Positions 1 through 9,441 of a stretch of 64,000 nt of DNA are shown one piece after another. The notes below the pieces were generated by a model, which did not search any database, was not told where the DNA came from, and worked only from the letters and a program-made list of their open reading frames with translations. The DNA is from M55B112 sp964539395 (GTDB taxonomy: Bacteria > Bacteroidota > Bacteroidia > Bacteroidales > GCA-2748055): assembly GCA_964539395.1 (NCBI GenBank), contig CAZIIU010000006.1, forward strand, positions 1-64,000, read 5' to 3'. The translations under genes were made by a program, and so were the position numbers. Each line of letters starts with the position of its first letter. The stretch's first letter is position 1.

Positions 1-158
1 CTGGGATAATCAGTTTTTGCTAAAAATTCTTCGAATTTAAATGCGTCGGCCCTGTATATTTTTCTGATAATTAGGGATTTTAGTCGAAAAAGTATAACTT
101 TGCGGCTCGATTTAAATAATTATAATGTCTAACTTATTAATTTTAAAGTTTTTAACCA
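1..158 (+). promoter_or_regulatory. rpsA upstream region with promoter -7 element
   Basis: There is no gene in this stretch. A perfect Bacteroidota -7 element of form TAnnTTTG (TAACTTTG) lies at 95-102, about 55 bases before the rpsA start. I do not see a clear TTTG -33 element at the expected spacing. The AT-rich leader after it is typical of ribosomal protein genes in this phylum, where Shine-Dalgarno sequences are weak. The promoter assignment is inferred from the consensus alone. Confidence 0.5.
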
Positions 159-2462
159 ATGAATGAAAAAGAAAAGGATGCTTTAAACGAAGGGTTTAAT
201 TCCGAACAAGGCGGTACGGAAAACAATGAAGCGAAAAATGAATTATCATCATCAGGGGAGAATGAAAGCAAAGAATTAGCAGGTGAATCAGTACCTGCAA
301 AGGATGAAGATACGAACCATGTTTCTGAGCCTGGATCAAAGAAAGAAGCAGTTGATGAAAAAGCAGCTGATGAAAAAGCAGCTGATGAAAAAACATCTGC
401 TGAAAGAGCATCTGCTGAAAGAGCAGCTGATGCAGATAGCGATAAAGAAATTGCAGATCAGCCGGCAACTGGAATGAATACAAGTTCTGATGAAGCGAAA
501 GAGACTAAAGTTGAGGCAGATGAAGCCGCTGCTGAGGCATTGGCAAAGGATCAGGAGGTTAACATGGTAGATGTTACTGCTGAAGGAGATACAGATGACT
601 CTGATAGTGCTGAAGAGAAAGAGGCTCATGTTAAAGTGCAACCCGAAGAGGATATAAAATCGGATGCCACAACCGGCAATATTGATTTTGACTGGGACAT
701 CTATGAGGCCGATGTGCTTGAGGGAACGAAAGAAAACCTAAAGAAGCTAAAGGAGATGTACAGTGATACACTCTCCACTATCGCTGAGAATGAGGTGATT
801 GATGGTACAGTGATCTCCATGAATAAGAGGGAGGTTGTGATCAATATCGGGTTTAAATCGGAAGGTGTTGTTTCAATCAATGAGTTTCGGTATAATCCTG
901 ACCTGAAAATAGGTGATACTGTTGAGGTATACGTCGAAAGTCAGGAAGACAAAAAAGGACAACTGGTCCTTTCACACAAAAAAGCCAGGGCCATGCGTTC
1001 CTGGGACCGTGTGAACCAGGCTTTGGAGAAGGACGAAGTGATCAAAGGCTATATTAAATGCCGTACAAAAGGAGGTATGATCGTCGATGTCTTTGGCATT
1101 GAGGCGTTCCTCCCAGGTTCGCAGATCGATGTAAAACCGATCAGGGATTACGATGCTTATGTCGACAAAACCATGGAATTCAAAGTGGTCAAGATCAATC
1201 AGGAATTCAAGAATGTTGTTGTCTCGCATAAAGCATTAATAGAGGAGGAGTTGGAGCAGCAGAAGAAGGAGATCATTGCTAAACTCGAGAAAGGACAGGT
1301 ACTTGAGGGTACTGTAAAAAACATTACATCCTATGGAGTATTCATTGACCTGGGGGGTGTGGACGGTCTTATCCATATCACGGACCTTTCATGGGGTCGT
1401 GTAAATCATCCTGAAGAGATACTGTCACTGGATCAAAAACTGAATGTTGTAATTCTTGACTTCGATGATGACAAGAAGCGTATTGCACTCGGATTGAAAC
1501 AACTTTCACCGCACCCGTGGGATTCACTTGATGAAAACCTAAAAGTCGGAGATAAGGTAACCGGTAAGGTGGTTGTTATGGCCGATTATGGAGCATTTAT
1601 TGAAATAGCTCCAGGTGTAGAGGGACTTATCCACGTATCTGAGATGAGTTGGTCACAACACCTTAAAAGCGCACAGGAGTTTATGAATGTGGGCGACCAG
1701 GTGGAGGCCGTGATACTGACCCTCGACAGAGAAGAGAGAAAGATGTCTCTGGGCATTAAGCAATTGAAGCAAGACCCATGGGAAAAGGTGAACGAAAAGT
1801 ACGCTGTAGGTACTAAACATTCAGCAAAAGTTCGTAACTTTACTAACTTCGGAGTCTTTGTTGAGATCGAAGAAGGGGTCGACGGATTGATCCATATTTC
1901 GGATCTTTCCTGGACAAAAAAGGTAAAGCATCCGGCTGAATTCACTTCAATTGGTGCTGAAATTGAGGTGGTTGTATTGGAGATTGACACTGAGAACAGA
2001 CGGTTAAGTCTCGGTCATAAGCAGCTTGAGGAGAATCCGTGGGATGTGTTTGAATCAGTATTTGAGGTTGATTCAATTCACGAAGGAACGATCATTGAAT
2101 TAATGGATAAGGGTGCAGTTGTTGCATTACCTTACGGGGTTGAGGGCTTTGTAACTCCAAAACACCTGGTAAAAGAGGACGGTTCTGCTGCAAAACAGGA
2201 TGAAAAGTTATCTTTTAAGGTCATAGAGTTTAATAAGTCCGCAAAAAAGATTATCTTGTCTCATAGCCGGATTCATGAAGATGCAAACAGGCAGCCTTCA
2301 GGTCAGCAGGATAAGAAATCTGCGACATCAGAGACCAGGAAAGTTGAGAAAAAGATCAAGAGCAATCTTGAAAAAACAACACTGGGAGATATTTCTGACC
2401 TGGCTGCTTTGAAAAATGAGATGGAAGAAAACGAAAAGAATAAGGCTGGGAAAAAGAAATAA
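159..2462 (+). CDS. rpsA: 30S ribosomal protein S1
   Basis: Ribosomal protein S1 binds mRNA on the 30S subunit and helps initiation, which matters in Bacteroidota because Shine-Dalgarno sites are weak. Six S1/OB-fold repeats can be read at about residues 212, 294, 381, 466, 553 and 640. Repeats 3-5 are the most canonical, with YGVFID...GLIH and SDLSW blocks. The first ~180 residues are an acidic, low-complexity extension rich in Glu, Asp, Lys and Ala, including a short tandem repeat of DEKAA/SAERA type at about residues 65-92. The 767-residue length exceeds that of typical six-domain S1 because of this extension. The C-terminus is Lys/Glu-rich. A STAS gene follows after 27 bases. Confidence 0.96.
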   Translation: MNEKEKDALNEGFNSEQGGTENNEAKNELSSSGENESKELAGESVPAKDEDTNHVSEPGSKKEAVDEKAADEKAADEKTSAERASAERAADADSDKEIADQPATGMNTSSDEAKETKVEADEAAAEALAKDQEVNMVDVTAEGDTDDSDSAEEKEAHVKVQPEEDIKSDATTGNIDFDWDIYEADVLEGTKENLKKLKEMYSDTLSTIAENEVIDGTVISMNKREVVINIGFKSEGVVSINEFRYNPDLKIGDTVEVYVESQEDKKGQLVLSHKKARAMRSWDRVNQALEKDEVIKGYIKCRTKGGMIVDVFGIEAFLPGSQIDVKPIRDYDAYVDKTMEFKVVKINQEFKNVVVSHKALIEEELEQQKKEIIAKLEKGQVLEGTVKNITSYGVFIDLGGVDGLIHITDLSWGRVNHPEEILSLDQKLNVVILDFDDDKKRIALGLKQLSPHPWDSLDENLKVGDKVTGKVVVMADYGAFIEIAPGVEGLIHVSEMSWSQHLKSAQEFMNVGDQVEAVILTLDREERKMSLGIKQLKQDPWEKVNEKYAVGTKHSAKVRNFTNFGVFVEIEEGVDGLIHISDLSWTKKVKHPAEFTSIGAEIEVVVLEIDTENRRLSLGHKQLEENPWDVFESVFEVDSIHEGTIIELMDKGAVVALPYGVEGFVTPKHLVKEDGSAAKQDEKLSFKVIEFNKSAKKIILSHSRIHEDANRQPSGQQDKKSATSETRKVEKKIKSNLEKTTLGDISDLAALKNEMEENEKNKAGKKK
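350..436 (+). repeat. in-frame tandem repeat in rpsA
   Basis: About six copies of a 15-base unit of type GCTGATGAAAAAGCA run in frame and encode (A)DEKA, then diverge into SAERA units. The repeat lies in the acidic extension, outside the S1 folds, so unit gain or loss would keep the frame and leave the RNA-binding domains intact. Confidence 0.75.
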
Positions 2463-2489
2463 TGTATATTTAAACAAAAATTTCAGCTT

Positions 2490-2837
2490 ATGGAGTTCAA
2501 AATTGAAAAATTTGAAAACCATACTTTGATCAAAGTATTGGAAGAAAAGTTGGACACGCATATTGCCCCGACCTTGAAATCGGAGCTGGTACTCGTTTCC
2601 GGTAACGGTGAAAAGAACATTGTGCTGGATTTGGAGAATTGCAAATACTGCGATTCTTCCGGACTTAGTGCGATTCTTGTTGCCAACCGTTTGTGCAAAA
2701 ACTCTAGCGGTACCTTTGTACTGGCTGGTTTGAATGATGCAGTTGAAAGACTCATTACCATCTCTCAGCTTGATACTGTGTTGAATATTGCTGATAGCGT
2801 TGAGGAGGCAGAGAAAATGATCAGGGAAGCTGAATAA
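2490..2837 (+). CDS. STAS-domain protein (anti-sigma factor antagonist type)
   Basis: This 115-residue single STAS domain belongs to the SpoIIAA/RsbV class, which bind and release a serine kinase according to phosphorylation of a conserved serine. The hallmark D-S-S-G lies at residues 55-58, so Ser56 is the predicted phosphosite. No partner kinase or phosphatase is adjacent. It sits between rpsA and rnz, 18 bases before rnz, and may be cotranscribed with either. Function beyond partner switching cannot be read here. A second STAS protein is encoded at 14911-15252. Confidence 0.88.
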   Translation: MEFKIEKFENHTLIKVLEEKLDTHIAPTLKSELVLVSGNGEKNIVLDLENCKYCDSSGLSAILVANRLCKNSSGTFVLAGLNDAVERLITISQLDTVLNIADSVEEAEKMIREAE

Positions 2838-2855
2838 AGAACAGGGAATTTATTT

Positions 2856-3791
2856 GTGTCTTTTGAATTGATAATTTTGGGCAGCAGTTCTGCACTGCCG
2901 ACTTCAAAACGATCAACAGCCGCTCATTTATTGAATATGAATGAGCGGTTTTTTTTGATCGATTGCGGAGAAGGTACACAGATTCAGATGCGACGATTCA
3001 AATTGAACCCCGCCCGGATCAATCACATTTTTATTTCACACCTGCATGGGGATCATGTCTTCGGTCTGTTCGGACTTTTGTCAAGCCTGGGACTCATGGG
3101 CAGAAAGGCAACACTAAACCTCTATGGCCCTGCAGCCCTGGAAGAAATGGTTGAAGCACATCGAGAATTTTTTGGACCACTTCCCTTTTCGATACATTAT
3201 CAGCAATGTAAAGACGGAGTGGTCGCTTATTCGGATTCAAAAACTGAGGTAACCGCCATTCAACTGCTTCACAGGACCGAGACCTATGGGTTTGTTTTCA
3301 GGGAGAAGCCCCGGCTTTTAAATGTCGACAAGTTAAAAATTGAAAAATATAAACTGGGGGTAGAGGATATCAGGAATATTAAAGAGGGAAAAGATCATAT
3401 CACAGATGATGGTATGGTCATACCAAATACTGAACTTACCCTGGCACCCTTCAGACAGCGATCTTATGCGTATGTTTCTGATACTGCAAAATTGAGCAGT
3501 GTGCCTGAACAGCTTAGGAAAGTTGACCTGCTGTTTCATGAGGCAACATTCCTTGAGAAGAACTCAGATCTTGCCCGTCAGACTTTCCACTCAACAGCCA
3601 AAGGTGCTGCAGAGTTTGCCAGAGAATCGGGTGCTGGAAAACTTCTCATCGGACATTTTTCTACCAGGTATACAAATGATGAGCTTTTTGTGCAGGAGGC
3701 AAGATCTGTGTTTCCCAATTCTTTTGCAGTGCAAGATGGTGACCGGTACTCGGTTGATCTTGTGCGAGAGAAGGGGAATTCGAATCGCTGA
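2856..3791 (+). CDS. rnz: ribonuclease Z
   Basis: RNase Z is a zinc-dependent endonuclease that matures tRNA 3' ends. The metallo-beta-lactamase signature H-L-H-G-D-H is at residues 62-67, and later metal ligands appear in the FHSTA and GHFSTRY blocks near residues 245 and 265. At 311 residues it is the length of the short bacterial form. The start is GTG at 2856; no ATG occurs nearby in frame. It follows the STAS gene closely and precedes guaA by 95 bases. Confidence 0.95.
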   Translation: MSFELIILGSSSALPTSKRSTAAHLLNMNERFFLIDCGEGTQIQMRRFKLNPARINHIFISHLHGDHVFGLFGLLSSLGLMGRKATLNLYGPAALEEMVEAHREFFGPLPFSIHYQQCKDGVVAYSDSKTEVTAIQLLHRTETYGFVFREKPRLLNVDKLKIEKYKLGVEDIRNIKEGKDHITDDGMVIPNTELTLAPFRQRSYAYVSDTAKLSSVPEQLRKVDLLFHEATFLEKNSDLARQTFHSTAKGAAEFARESGAGKLLIGHFSTRYTNDELFVQEARSVFPNSFAVQDGDRYSVDLVREKGNSNR

Positions 3792-3886
3792 GGGAGTTTT
3801 TCCCTGTTGCCCGGGGTATTATATTAAACCATTTTTCGTGAAGAATTAATTTGTGCTAATTTTACGCTTTAATAACAGAATAAGAC

Positions 3887-5416
3887 GTGACAGAGAAAAT
3901 TATAATTCTTGATTTTGGTTCCCAGTATACACAGCTGATAGCAAGGAAAGTTCGTGAAAATAATGTCTATTGTGAGATTCATCCTTACAGTTCGTTTCCC
4001 GATCCTGATGAGGATGTAAAAGGGTTCATTCTATCCGGGAGTCCCTCTTCTGTGAGGGATCCAAATGCCCCTATTCCCGATTTATCACCAATTAAAGGCA
4101 GGTATCCGATACTCGGAATTTGCTATGGAGCGCAGTATCTGGCTCATTTTTATGGTGGCCGGGTGGCTGCCTCTGGTTCGCGTGAATACGGTAGAGCAAG
4201 GTTGACAGATATTGATAGCAGCGACCCCCTCTTGCAAGATGTGCCCCTTCAAACACAGGTATGGATGTCGCATGGAGACTCTATAATATCCCTTCCGGAA
4301 GGCTATACTGTGATCGCTGCTACCGCATCTATCGAGGTAGCAGCATATGCTGTAAAAGGTGAAAGGACATATGGTTTGCAGTTTCATCCGGAGGTGTATC
4401 ATACCACGGAAGGCACCAGGATACTGGGAAATTTTCTTCGCAGAACCTGTGGATGTCATCAGGAGTGGACTCCGGAATCTTTCATTGAAGCTACGGTTAC
4501 TGAATTGAGAAGGAAACTGGGTAACGACCATGTTGTAATCGGAATATCGGGCGGCGTTGACTCCTCTGTGGCAGCAATGTTGCTGCACCATGCAATTGGC
4601 GATCAGCTTACCTGTATTTTTGTAGATAATGGATTGTTGCGGAAAAATGAGTTTGACTCGGTGCTTGAATCATACAAAGATATGGGACTTCATGTTATCG
4701 GAATTGATGCCAAAGAGAAGTTCCTTGGTGATTTGAAGGGTGTTTTTGATCCTGAAGAAAAAAGAAAAAGCATCGGTAAGAATTTTATCGAAGTATTTGA
4801 GATAGAGGCAAATAAGCTAAAGGATATCCGGTGGCTGGCTCAAGGGACGATTTATCCGGATGTGATTGAGTCCGTCTCAGTAAACGGCCCTTCGGTTACA
4901 ATAAAATCACATCACAACGTAGGCGGGCTACCTGAAAAAATGAACTTGAATGTTGTTGAGCCCCTGCGACTCCTTTTTAAGGATGAGGTAAGGAAAGTCG
5001 GGGAATCACTTGGTATTGGTCCGCATATTCTAAGGAGGCATCCTTTTCCAGGCCCCGGACTTGGTATCAGGGTGCTGGGCGAGGTAACCCCCGAGAAGGT
5101 CAGACTGGCCCAGGAAGCTGACCATATTTTCATCAGCGGGTTACATGAATATGGTTTGTATCACAGGGTCTGGCAGGCGGGAGTTATGCTGCTTCCAGTT
5201 CAATCTGTTGGGGTAATGGGTGATGAAAGGACCTATGAATATGTTGTTGCACTCAGGGCTGTAACTGCAACAGATGGAATGACAGCCGACTGGGCACATC
5301 TTCCGGACAGTTTTCTAAGTAAGGTCTCAAATGATATTATCAACAAGGTCCAGGGGATCAACAGGGTGGTATACGACATAAGCTCCAAGCCCCCGGCAAC
5401 AATAGAATGGGAGTAA
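3887..5416 (+). CDS. guaA: GMP synthase (glutamine-hydrolysing)
   Basis: The enzyme converts XMP to GMP using ATP and glutamine. The N-terminal class I glutamine amidotransferase has its catalytic Cys79 in GICYGAQ and its His near residue 167 in LQFHPEV. The ATP pyrophosphatase loop SGGVDSS is near residue 220, and the C-terminal dimerisation domain ends in KPPATIEWE, the usual terminus. The length of 509 residues is normal. Translation starts with GTG at 3887. The 95-base upstream gap holds a candidate -7 element (TAATTTTA at 3857), one base off consensus. Confidence 0.97.
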   Translation: MTEKIIILDFGSQYTQLIARKVRENNVYCEIHPYSSFPDPDEDVKGFILSGSPSSVRDPNAPIPDLSPIKGRYPILGICYGAQYLAHFYGGRVAASGSREYGRARLTDIDSSDPLLQDVPLQTQVWMSHGDSIISLPEGYTVIAATASIEVAAYAVKGERTYGLQFHPEVYHTTEGTRILGNFLRRTCGCHQEWTPESFIEATVTELRRKLGNDHVVIGISGGVDSSVAAMLLHHAIGDQLTCIFVDNGLLRKNEFDSVLESYKDMGLHVIGIDAKEKFLGDLKGVFDPEEKRKSIGKNFIEVFEIEANKLKDIRWLAQGTIYPDVIESVSVNGPSVTIKSHHNVGGLPEKMNLNVVEPLRLLFKDEVRKVGESLGIGPHILRRHPFPGPGLGIRVLGEVTPEKVRLAQEADHIFISGLHEYGLYHRVWQAGVMLLPVQSVGVMGDERTYEYVVALRAVTATDGMTADWAHLPDSFLSKVSNDIINKVQGINRVVYDISSKPPATIEWE

Positions 5417-5475
5417 ATACAACAATTCCGTTGTGTTAAGGTTTATACATATAAAGGAATAGAAAGGATGCATTT

Positions 5476-7056
5476 ATGAAAGGTTTATTCAGCATAGGTT
5501 TAGTGCTTTTTTTCCTGTTTAGCCTTCAACAGGTAAACAGCCAGTTCGACCTGAACGGATTGAAATTGATGGAGGTAATGAATAAGGTGAGTAATTATTA
5601 TGTGGATTCGATCAATGAGGAGGCTTTCGTTGAGACAACCATTATCAATATGCTTCATGAACTGGATCCGCATTCCTCCTATATCAGTGCGGATGAGTTA
5701 AAAGAGATGAGCGAGCAATTAAATGGCGAGTTCGAAGGTATTGGCGTATCATTTAATATACTCAACGACACTATATTTATCGTGGGGACAATTCAGGGAG
5801 GGCCCTCGGAACGTGTGGGCATTATGGCAGGTGACAGGATTATACGTGTGGACGGTGAAAATGTTGCAGGCACTGGAATTACCAATTCCGGTGTGCAGAA
5901 AAGACTAAAAGGTGACAAGGGAACCCTGGTGGATGTGACTGTTCTTAGAAGATCGTCAGGCAAAGAGATAGACTTCACCATTAAACGTGATAAAATTCCG
6001 GTCTATAGTCTGGCTGCGGCATATATGACGGGCAATGATATTGGTTACATCAAGCTCTCAAGATTTTCGCAGACAACTGCAGAAGAATTTGAATCCGCCT
6101 TTAATGAACTTCAGAAACAGGGAATGGAGAGCCTGATTCTGGATCTGAGCGGTAATGGTGGAGGATATCTGAGAATCGCTATTGAGCTCGCTGATCAGTT
6201 TCTTTCAAACGATAGACAGATTGTTTATACAGAAGGAGATAAAGTACCAAGAAGAGATTATACCGCAACCTCCAAAGGTATGTTTGAAGAAGGAAAACTG
6301 GTGATAATGATCGACGAAAATTCTGCTTCGGCAAGTGAGATCGTGAGTGGTGCTGTTCAGGAATGGGACAGGGGAGTGTTGGTTGGCAGGAGATCCTTTG
6401 GGAAAGGGCTGGTTCAACAACCATTCAGACTAAGTGATGGTTCCGAGATGCGACTGACAATTGCCCGCTATTATACTCCAAGCGGCAGGCTAATACAAAA
6501 ACCCTATGATGACGGATATGCCGATTATGCCCTTGATATCATCAACAGGTTTAATAGTGGTGAATTAAACAGTTCAGACAGCATATTATTTCCCGATTCC
6601 TTGAGTTATAAAACCATGGTTAAGGGCAGAAAAATCTATGGTGGAGGTGGTATCATGCCCGACTATTTTGTTCCGATTGATACAACCGTGATTTCTGACT
6701 ACTACAGAAAACTCATCAGTCGTGGGATACTTAACCGTTTTGTACTGCATTATGTCGATATGAACAGGAGATCCCTTAAAAAGAGATTCAGTGATTTTGA
6801 GGCGTTCAGGTATGATTTTGATCCTGGAGATGAGATGGAAAACCTGATTACTTTTTCTGAGCAGGAAGGAGTTGAATTTAGCGAAGAGGACTGGAAGATT
6901 TCGGGAGAAAGAATTGAAATTTTATTCAGGGCATATGTGGCCAGGGATCTTTGGGATACAGGTCATTTTTATGAAATCTATAACGAATCAGATCCGATTT
7001 TTAATAAGGCCCGGGAGATTCTTGAAAATCCGGAGTATTCTGTTGAGAAGCTATGA
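5476..7056 (+). CDS. S41 family C-terminal processing protease (CtpA type)
   Basis: A periplasmic serine protease of the Ctp/Tsp family. It has an N-terminal signal/anchor hydrophobic stretch (residues 1-22), a PDZ domain at about 85-165 (GIGVSF...GDRIIRVDG) and an S41 catalytic domain. The Ser/Lys dyad is visible as SASE and SFGKG with the family's 25-residue spacing (Ser near 282, Lys near 307). The C-terminal ~130 residues are a Bacteroidota-type extension without a motif I recognise. The ATG at 5476 places the signal sequence at the N-terminus. The natural substrate cannot be inferred. pnuC follows after 15 bases. Confidence 0.93.
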   Translation: MKGLFSIGLVLFFLFSLQQVNSQFDLNGLKLMEVMNKVSNYYVDSINEEAFVETTIINMLHELDPHSSYISADELKEMSEQLNGEFEGIGVSFNILNDTIFIVGTIQGGPSERVGIMAGDRIIRVDGENVAGTGITNSGVQKRLKGDKGTLVDVTVLRRSSGKEIDFTIKRDKIPVYSLAAAYMTGNDIGYIKLSRFSQTTAEEFESAFNELQKQGMESLILDLSGNGGGYLRIAIELADQFLSNDRQIVYTEGDKVPRRDYTATSKGMFEEGKLVIMIDENSASASEIVSGAVQEWDRGVLVGRRSFGKGLVQQPFRLSDGSEMRLTIARYYTPSGRLIQKPYDDGYADYALDIINRFNSGELNSSDSILFPDSLSYKTMVKGRKIYGGGGIMPDYFVPIDTTVISDYYRKLISRGILNRFVLHYVDMNRRSLKKRFSDFEAFRYDFDPGDEMENLITFSEQEGVEFSEEDWKISGERIEILFRAYVARDLWDTGHFYEIYNESDPIFNKAREILENPEYSVEKL

Positions 7057-7071
7057 AACCTGTAAAGACTG

Positions 7072-7647
7072 ATGTCGGGATGGTTAGTTGAAAACTATAT
7101 TGAGCTGCTGGGCGCATTGCTAAGCATTGTTTACCTTTTCCTTAGCATACGGAAAAATATTCTGCTTTGGCCGATCGGGATCATGAGTGCGGCACTGTAT
7201 ATGATCGTCTTTTTTCAGACGAAATTCTATGCCGACATGGGCCTGAACAGCTACTATTTCTTTATCAGCATTTACGGATGGGTTACCTGGTCGAAGGCCG
7301 GTAAAAAGGATAGCCCTGGTATGCCTGTTGTCAGGACAGGTCTTTTCAGGGGATTCGTTTTGTTTGCCATTATGCTCCTTCTTTTTCTTGGCATGGGATA
7401 TCTGCTGGAACGTTTTACAGATTCACCGATTCCTTACTGGGATGCATTTACTACTGCTGGCAGTTTTGTGGCAACATGGATGCTTACGAAGAAGATGATT
7501 GAACACTGGATCGTTTGGGTGATCATTGATCTTGTGTCACTCGGATTATATCTGTACAGAGGATTATATCCCACAGCTGTACTTTTCGCTATCTATACAA
7601 CAATGGCAGTAATCGGGTATATTCAATGGAAAAAGACCTTGAAGTAG
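7072..7647 (+). CDS. pnuC: PnuC family nicotinamide riboside transporter
   Basis: An inner-membrane facilitator of the PnuC family with about seven hydrophobic segments over 191 residues. Family blocks seen are WPIGI near residue 33, the FYADMGLNSYYF and YGWVTW stretch, and PYWDAFTTAGS followed by the final helices. PnuC homologues move nicotinamide riboside or, in some Bacteroidota, thiamine. The next gene encodes an NadR-type ribosylnicotinamide kinase domain, which favours the NAD-precursor role here. This is inference from context. Confidence 0.9.
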   Translation: MSGWLVENYIELLGALLSIVYLFLSIRKNILLWPIGIMSAALYMIVFFQTKFYADMGLNSYYFFISIYGWVTWSKAGKKDSPGMPVVRTGLFRGFVLFAIMLLLFLGMGYLLERFTDSPIPYWDAFTTAGSFVATWMLTKKMIEHWIVWVIIDLVSLGLYLYRGLYPTAVLFAIYTTMAVIGYIQWKKTLK

Positions 7648-7649
7648 AA

Positions 7650-8177
7650 ATGGATTTAAGGATCGTTATTACCGGTCCAGAGTCGACCGGTAAGAGTGTT
7701 CTTGCTGAAATGCTTGCTGCTTATTTCGGAGGAAAGGTTGAACCGGAATATGCCAGGAAATATGTGGCCGACCTGGGCCGGCCCTATAAAAAAAGCGATG
7801 TAATAACTATTGCATTGGAGCAGATCAGGCAGTTCAGGGAAAGTAAACAATCAGCCGGAACTGTTTTTTTTGATACAGGTCTGATTATTACCAAAGTATG
7901 GCTTGAACTGGTTTTTGAGGCTGATACAGGGTGGATTTCTCGTGAGATAATGAATGCAGGAATAGATCTTTACTTGTTATGTGCGCCGGACATTCCCTGG
8001 ATTCCTGATCCCTTAAGGGAAAACGGGGGAGAAATGAGAGACAGACTATTTGAAATCTATAAAAGTAACCTGGAACTATTTCACCTTCAATACAGAATTA
8101 TCACAGGAACAGGTGAAGAACGTAACAGGAACGCTATCTTTGCAGTAAAGGAATTCTTAAATAATCGGCCGTTGTGA
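7650..8177 (+). CDS. NadR-type ribosylnicotinamide kinase (AAA ATPase)
   Basis: A P-loop kinase with Walker A GPESTGKS at its N-terminus and the EPEYARKYV and DTGLIITKVW blocks of the NadR C-terminal kinase domain. It is only the kinase half, with no NMN adenylyltransferase domain. It would phosphorylate nicotinamide riboside delivered by the upstream PnuC and so trap it in the cell. I chose the ATG at 7650, right after the pnuC stop (7645-7647), giving MDLRIVITGPEST, the usual start; an in-frame ATG at 7626 would overlap pnuC by 22 bases. It ends in a 4-base GTGA overlap with the next gene. Confidence 0.85.
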   Translation: MDLRIVITGPESTGKSVLAEMLAAYFGGKVEPEYARKYVADLGRPYKKSDVITIALEQIRQFRESKQSAGTVFFDTGLIITKVWLELVFEADTGWISREIMNAGIDLYLLCAPDIPWIPDPLRENGGEMRDRLFEIYKSNLELFHLQYRIITGTGEERNRNAIFAVKEFLNNRPL

Positions 8178-9328
8178 CATATCAGTTTCATGCCAAAACA
8201 TTGAGAGGGTTGGAAGGCGTTCTAGCTGACGAACTTAATACCATTGGTGCATCAGGCATTACTCCGGTTAACAGGGGGGTATCGTTTTCAGGATCAATTT
8301 CAATGTTGTATAAAGCAAATCTATATTTGCGGACTGCTCTGAGAGTCCTCATGCCTGTTTCAAAATTCAGGGCTGCGAATGAAGATATACTTTACAGGAA
8401 GGTTCAGGAGATTGACTGGTCGGAGCATATGACCTATAAAAATTCGTTTGCAGTGGATGCAGTTGCCTTTTCCAGCACCTTCAGAAATAGCCACTATATC
8501 GAGTTGCGGATCAAGGATGCTGTTGTCGACCAGTTTAGGATGAAAACATCTATCCGTCCATCTGTAGATACAAAGAATGCAGAAATCAGAATTAATGTAC
8601 ATGTTCAGGAGAAGGAATTCATCATCTCGCTTGATAGTTCAGGTGCTTCATTGCATAGGCGGGGTTACCGAAAAGAGTTGCATCCCGCTTCTATGAATGA
8701 GGTTCTGGCTGCAGGTTTAATACAGCTTTCAGGTTGGAAGGGAGACAGGCCATTGCTCAATCCAATGTGCGGCTCAGGTACAATCGCCCTTGAGGCGGCC
8801 ATGATGGCAGCAAATATTTTTCCCGGGATGATTGGCAGAGAGTATAGCTTTCAGCATTGGCCCGGATATGACGATTCGTTATTCAGGAGGATACTTGACA
8901 CTATGCCAGAGAGGATAAAAACTAAACATCGGGTAGTGGCATCCGATATTGACCGGGAGGCCATACGGATCACTACACGTAATGCGCGCTTACTTGGTTT
9001 GACAGACAATATGGTGATAGAAAAGGCTGATTTCCTTGATTCCCCCAAGAATAATATCCCGGTGTTGATCATAATGAATCCTCCTTATGGAGAAAGGCTT
9101 GACCCTGGAAATATTGAAAAACTGTATAGCAGGATAGGCACCACACTGAAGCATAAATTCCCTGGTGCGGATGCCTGGCTATTTACATCCAATATGGATG
9201 CAGTGAAGTATATCGGGCTTAAACATGACAGGAAGATTACCCTTTTTAATGCGGCGCTTGAATGCAGATATCTGAAATATACCCTATTCAGCGGGACCAG
9301 GAAGCAACAGATGGAGGTTTCAGTGTAG
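8174..9328 (+). CDS. THUMP-domain class I rRNA/RNA methyltransferase (RlmL/YpsC family)
   Basis: A SAM-dependent RNA methyltransferase. The N-terminal ferredoxin-like/THUMP region (about residues 1-160) is followed by a Rossmann methyltransferase fold with SAM motif I NPMCGSGTIALEA near residue 197 and catalytic motif IV NPPYGERL near residue 302. Family members make m2G in 23S rRNA; the 384-residue size matches the single-activity YpsC/RlmL N-terminal type rather than the bifunctional RlmKL. The start is GTG at 8174, coupled to the kinase gene by a 4-base overlap. The specific target is not readable. Confidence 0.9.
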   Translation: MTYQFHAKTLRGLEGVLADELNTIGASGITPVNRGVSFSGSISMLYKANLYLRTALRVLMPVSKFRAANEDILYRKVQEIDWSEHMTYKNSFAVDAVAFSSTFRNSHYIELRIKDAVVDQFRMKTSIRPSVDTKNAEIRINVHVQEKEFIISLDSSGASLHRRGYRKELHPASMNEVLAAGLIQLSGWKGDRPLLNPMCGSGTIALEAAMMAANIFPGMIGREYSFQHWPGYDDSLFRRILDTMPERIKTKHRVVASDIDREAIRITTRNARLLGLTDNMVIEKADFLDSPKNNIPVLIIMNPPYGERLDPGNIEKLYSRIGTTLKHKFPGADAWLFTSNMDAVKYIGLKHDRKITLFNAALECRYLKYTLFSGTRKQQMEVSV

Positions 9329-9441
9329 CAATTCAGGCAGATCATCATCAAAAACCTGCCGTTCGCTAAAAAATACCCTGAATTTTTTACTAATACATAC
9401 CTATCTCCTGTTTTTTATCTATATTTATTCTTGAAAATAAT

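Noticed and set aside
196..641. Antisense and alternative-frame ORFs over the rpsA repeat
   Set aside because: They arise from the 15-base repeat, which is open in several frames; products are Leu/Phe/Cys-rich low-complexity.
3791..3806. Hairpin AGGGA...TCCCT after rnz
   Set aside because: Five pairs not followed by T residues; not a convincing terminator.
4085..4591. A 168-codon minus-strand open frame inside guaA
   Set aside because: It covers conserved guaA codons, including the ATP loop; no independent coding evidence.
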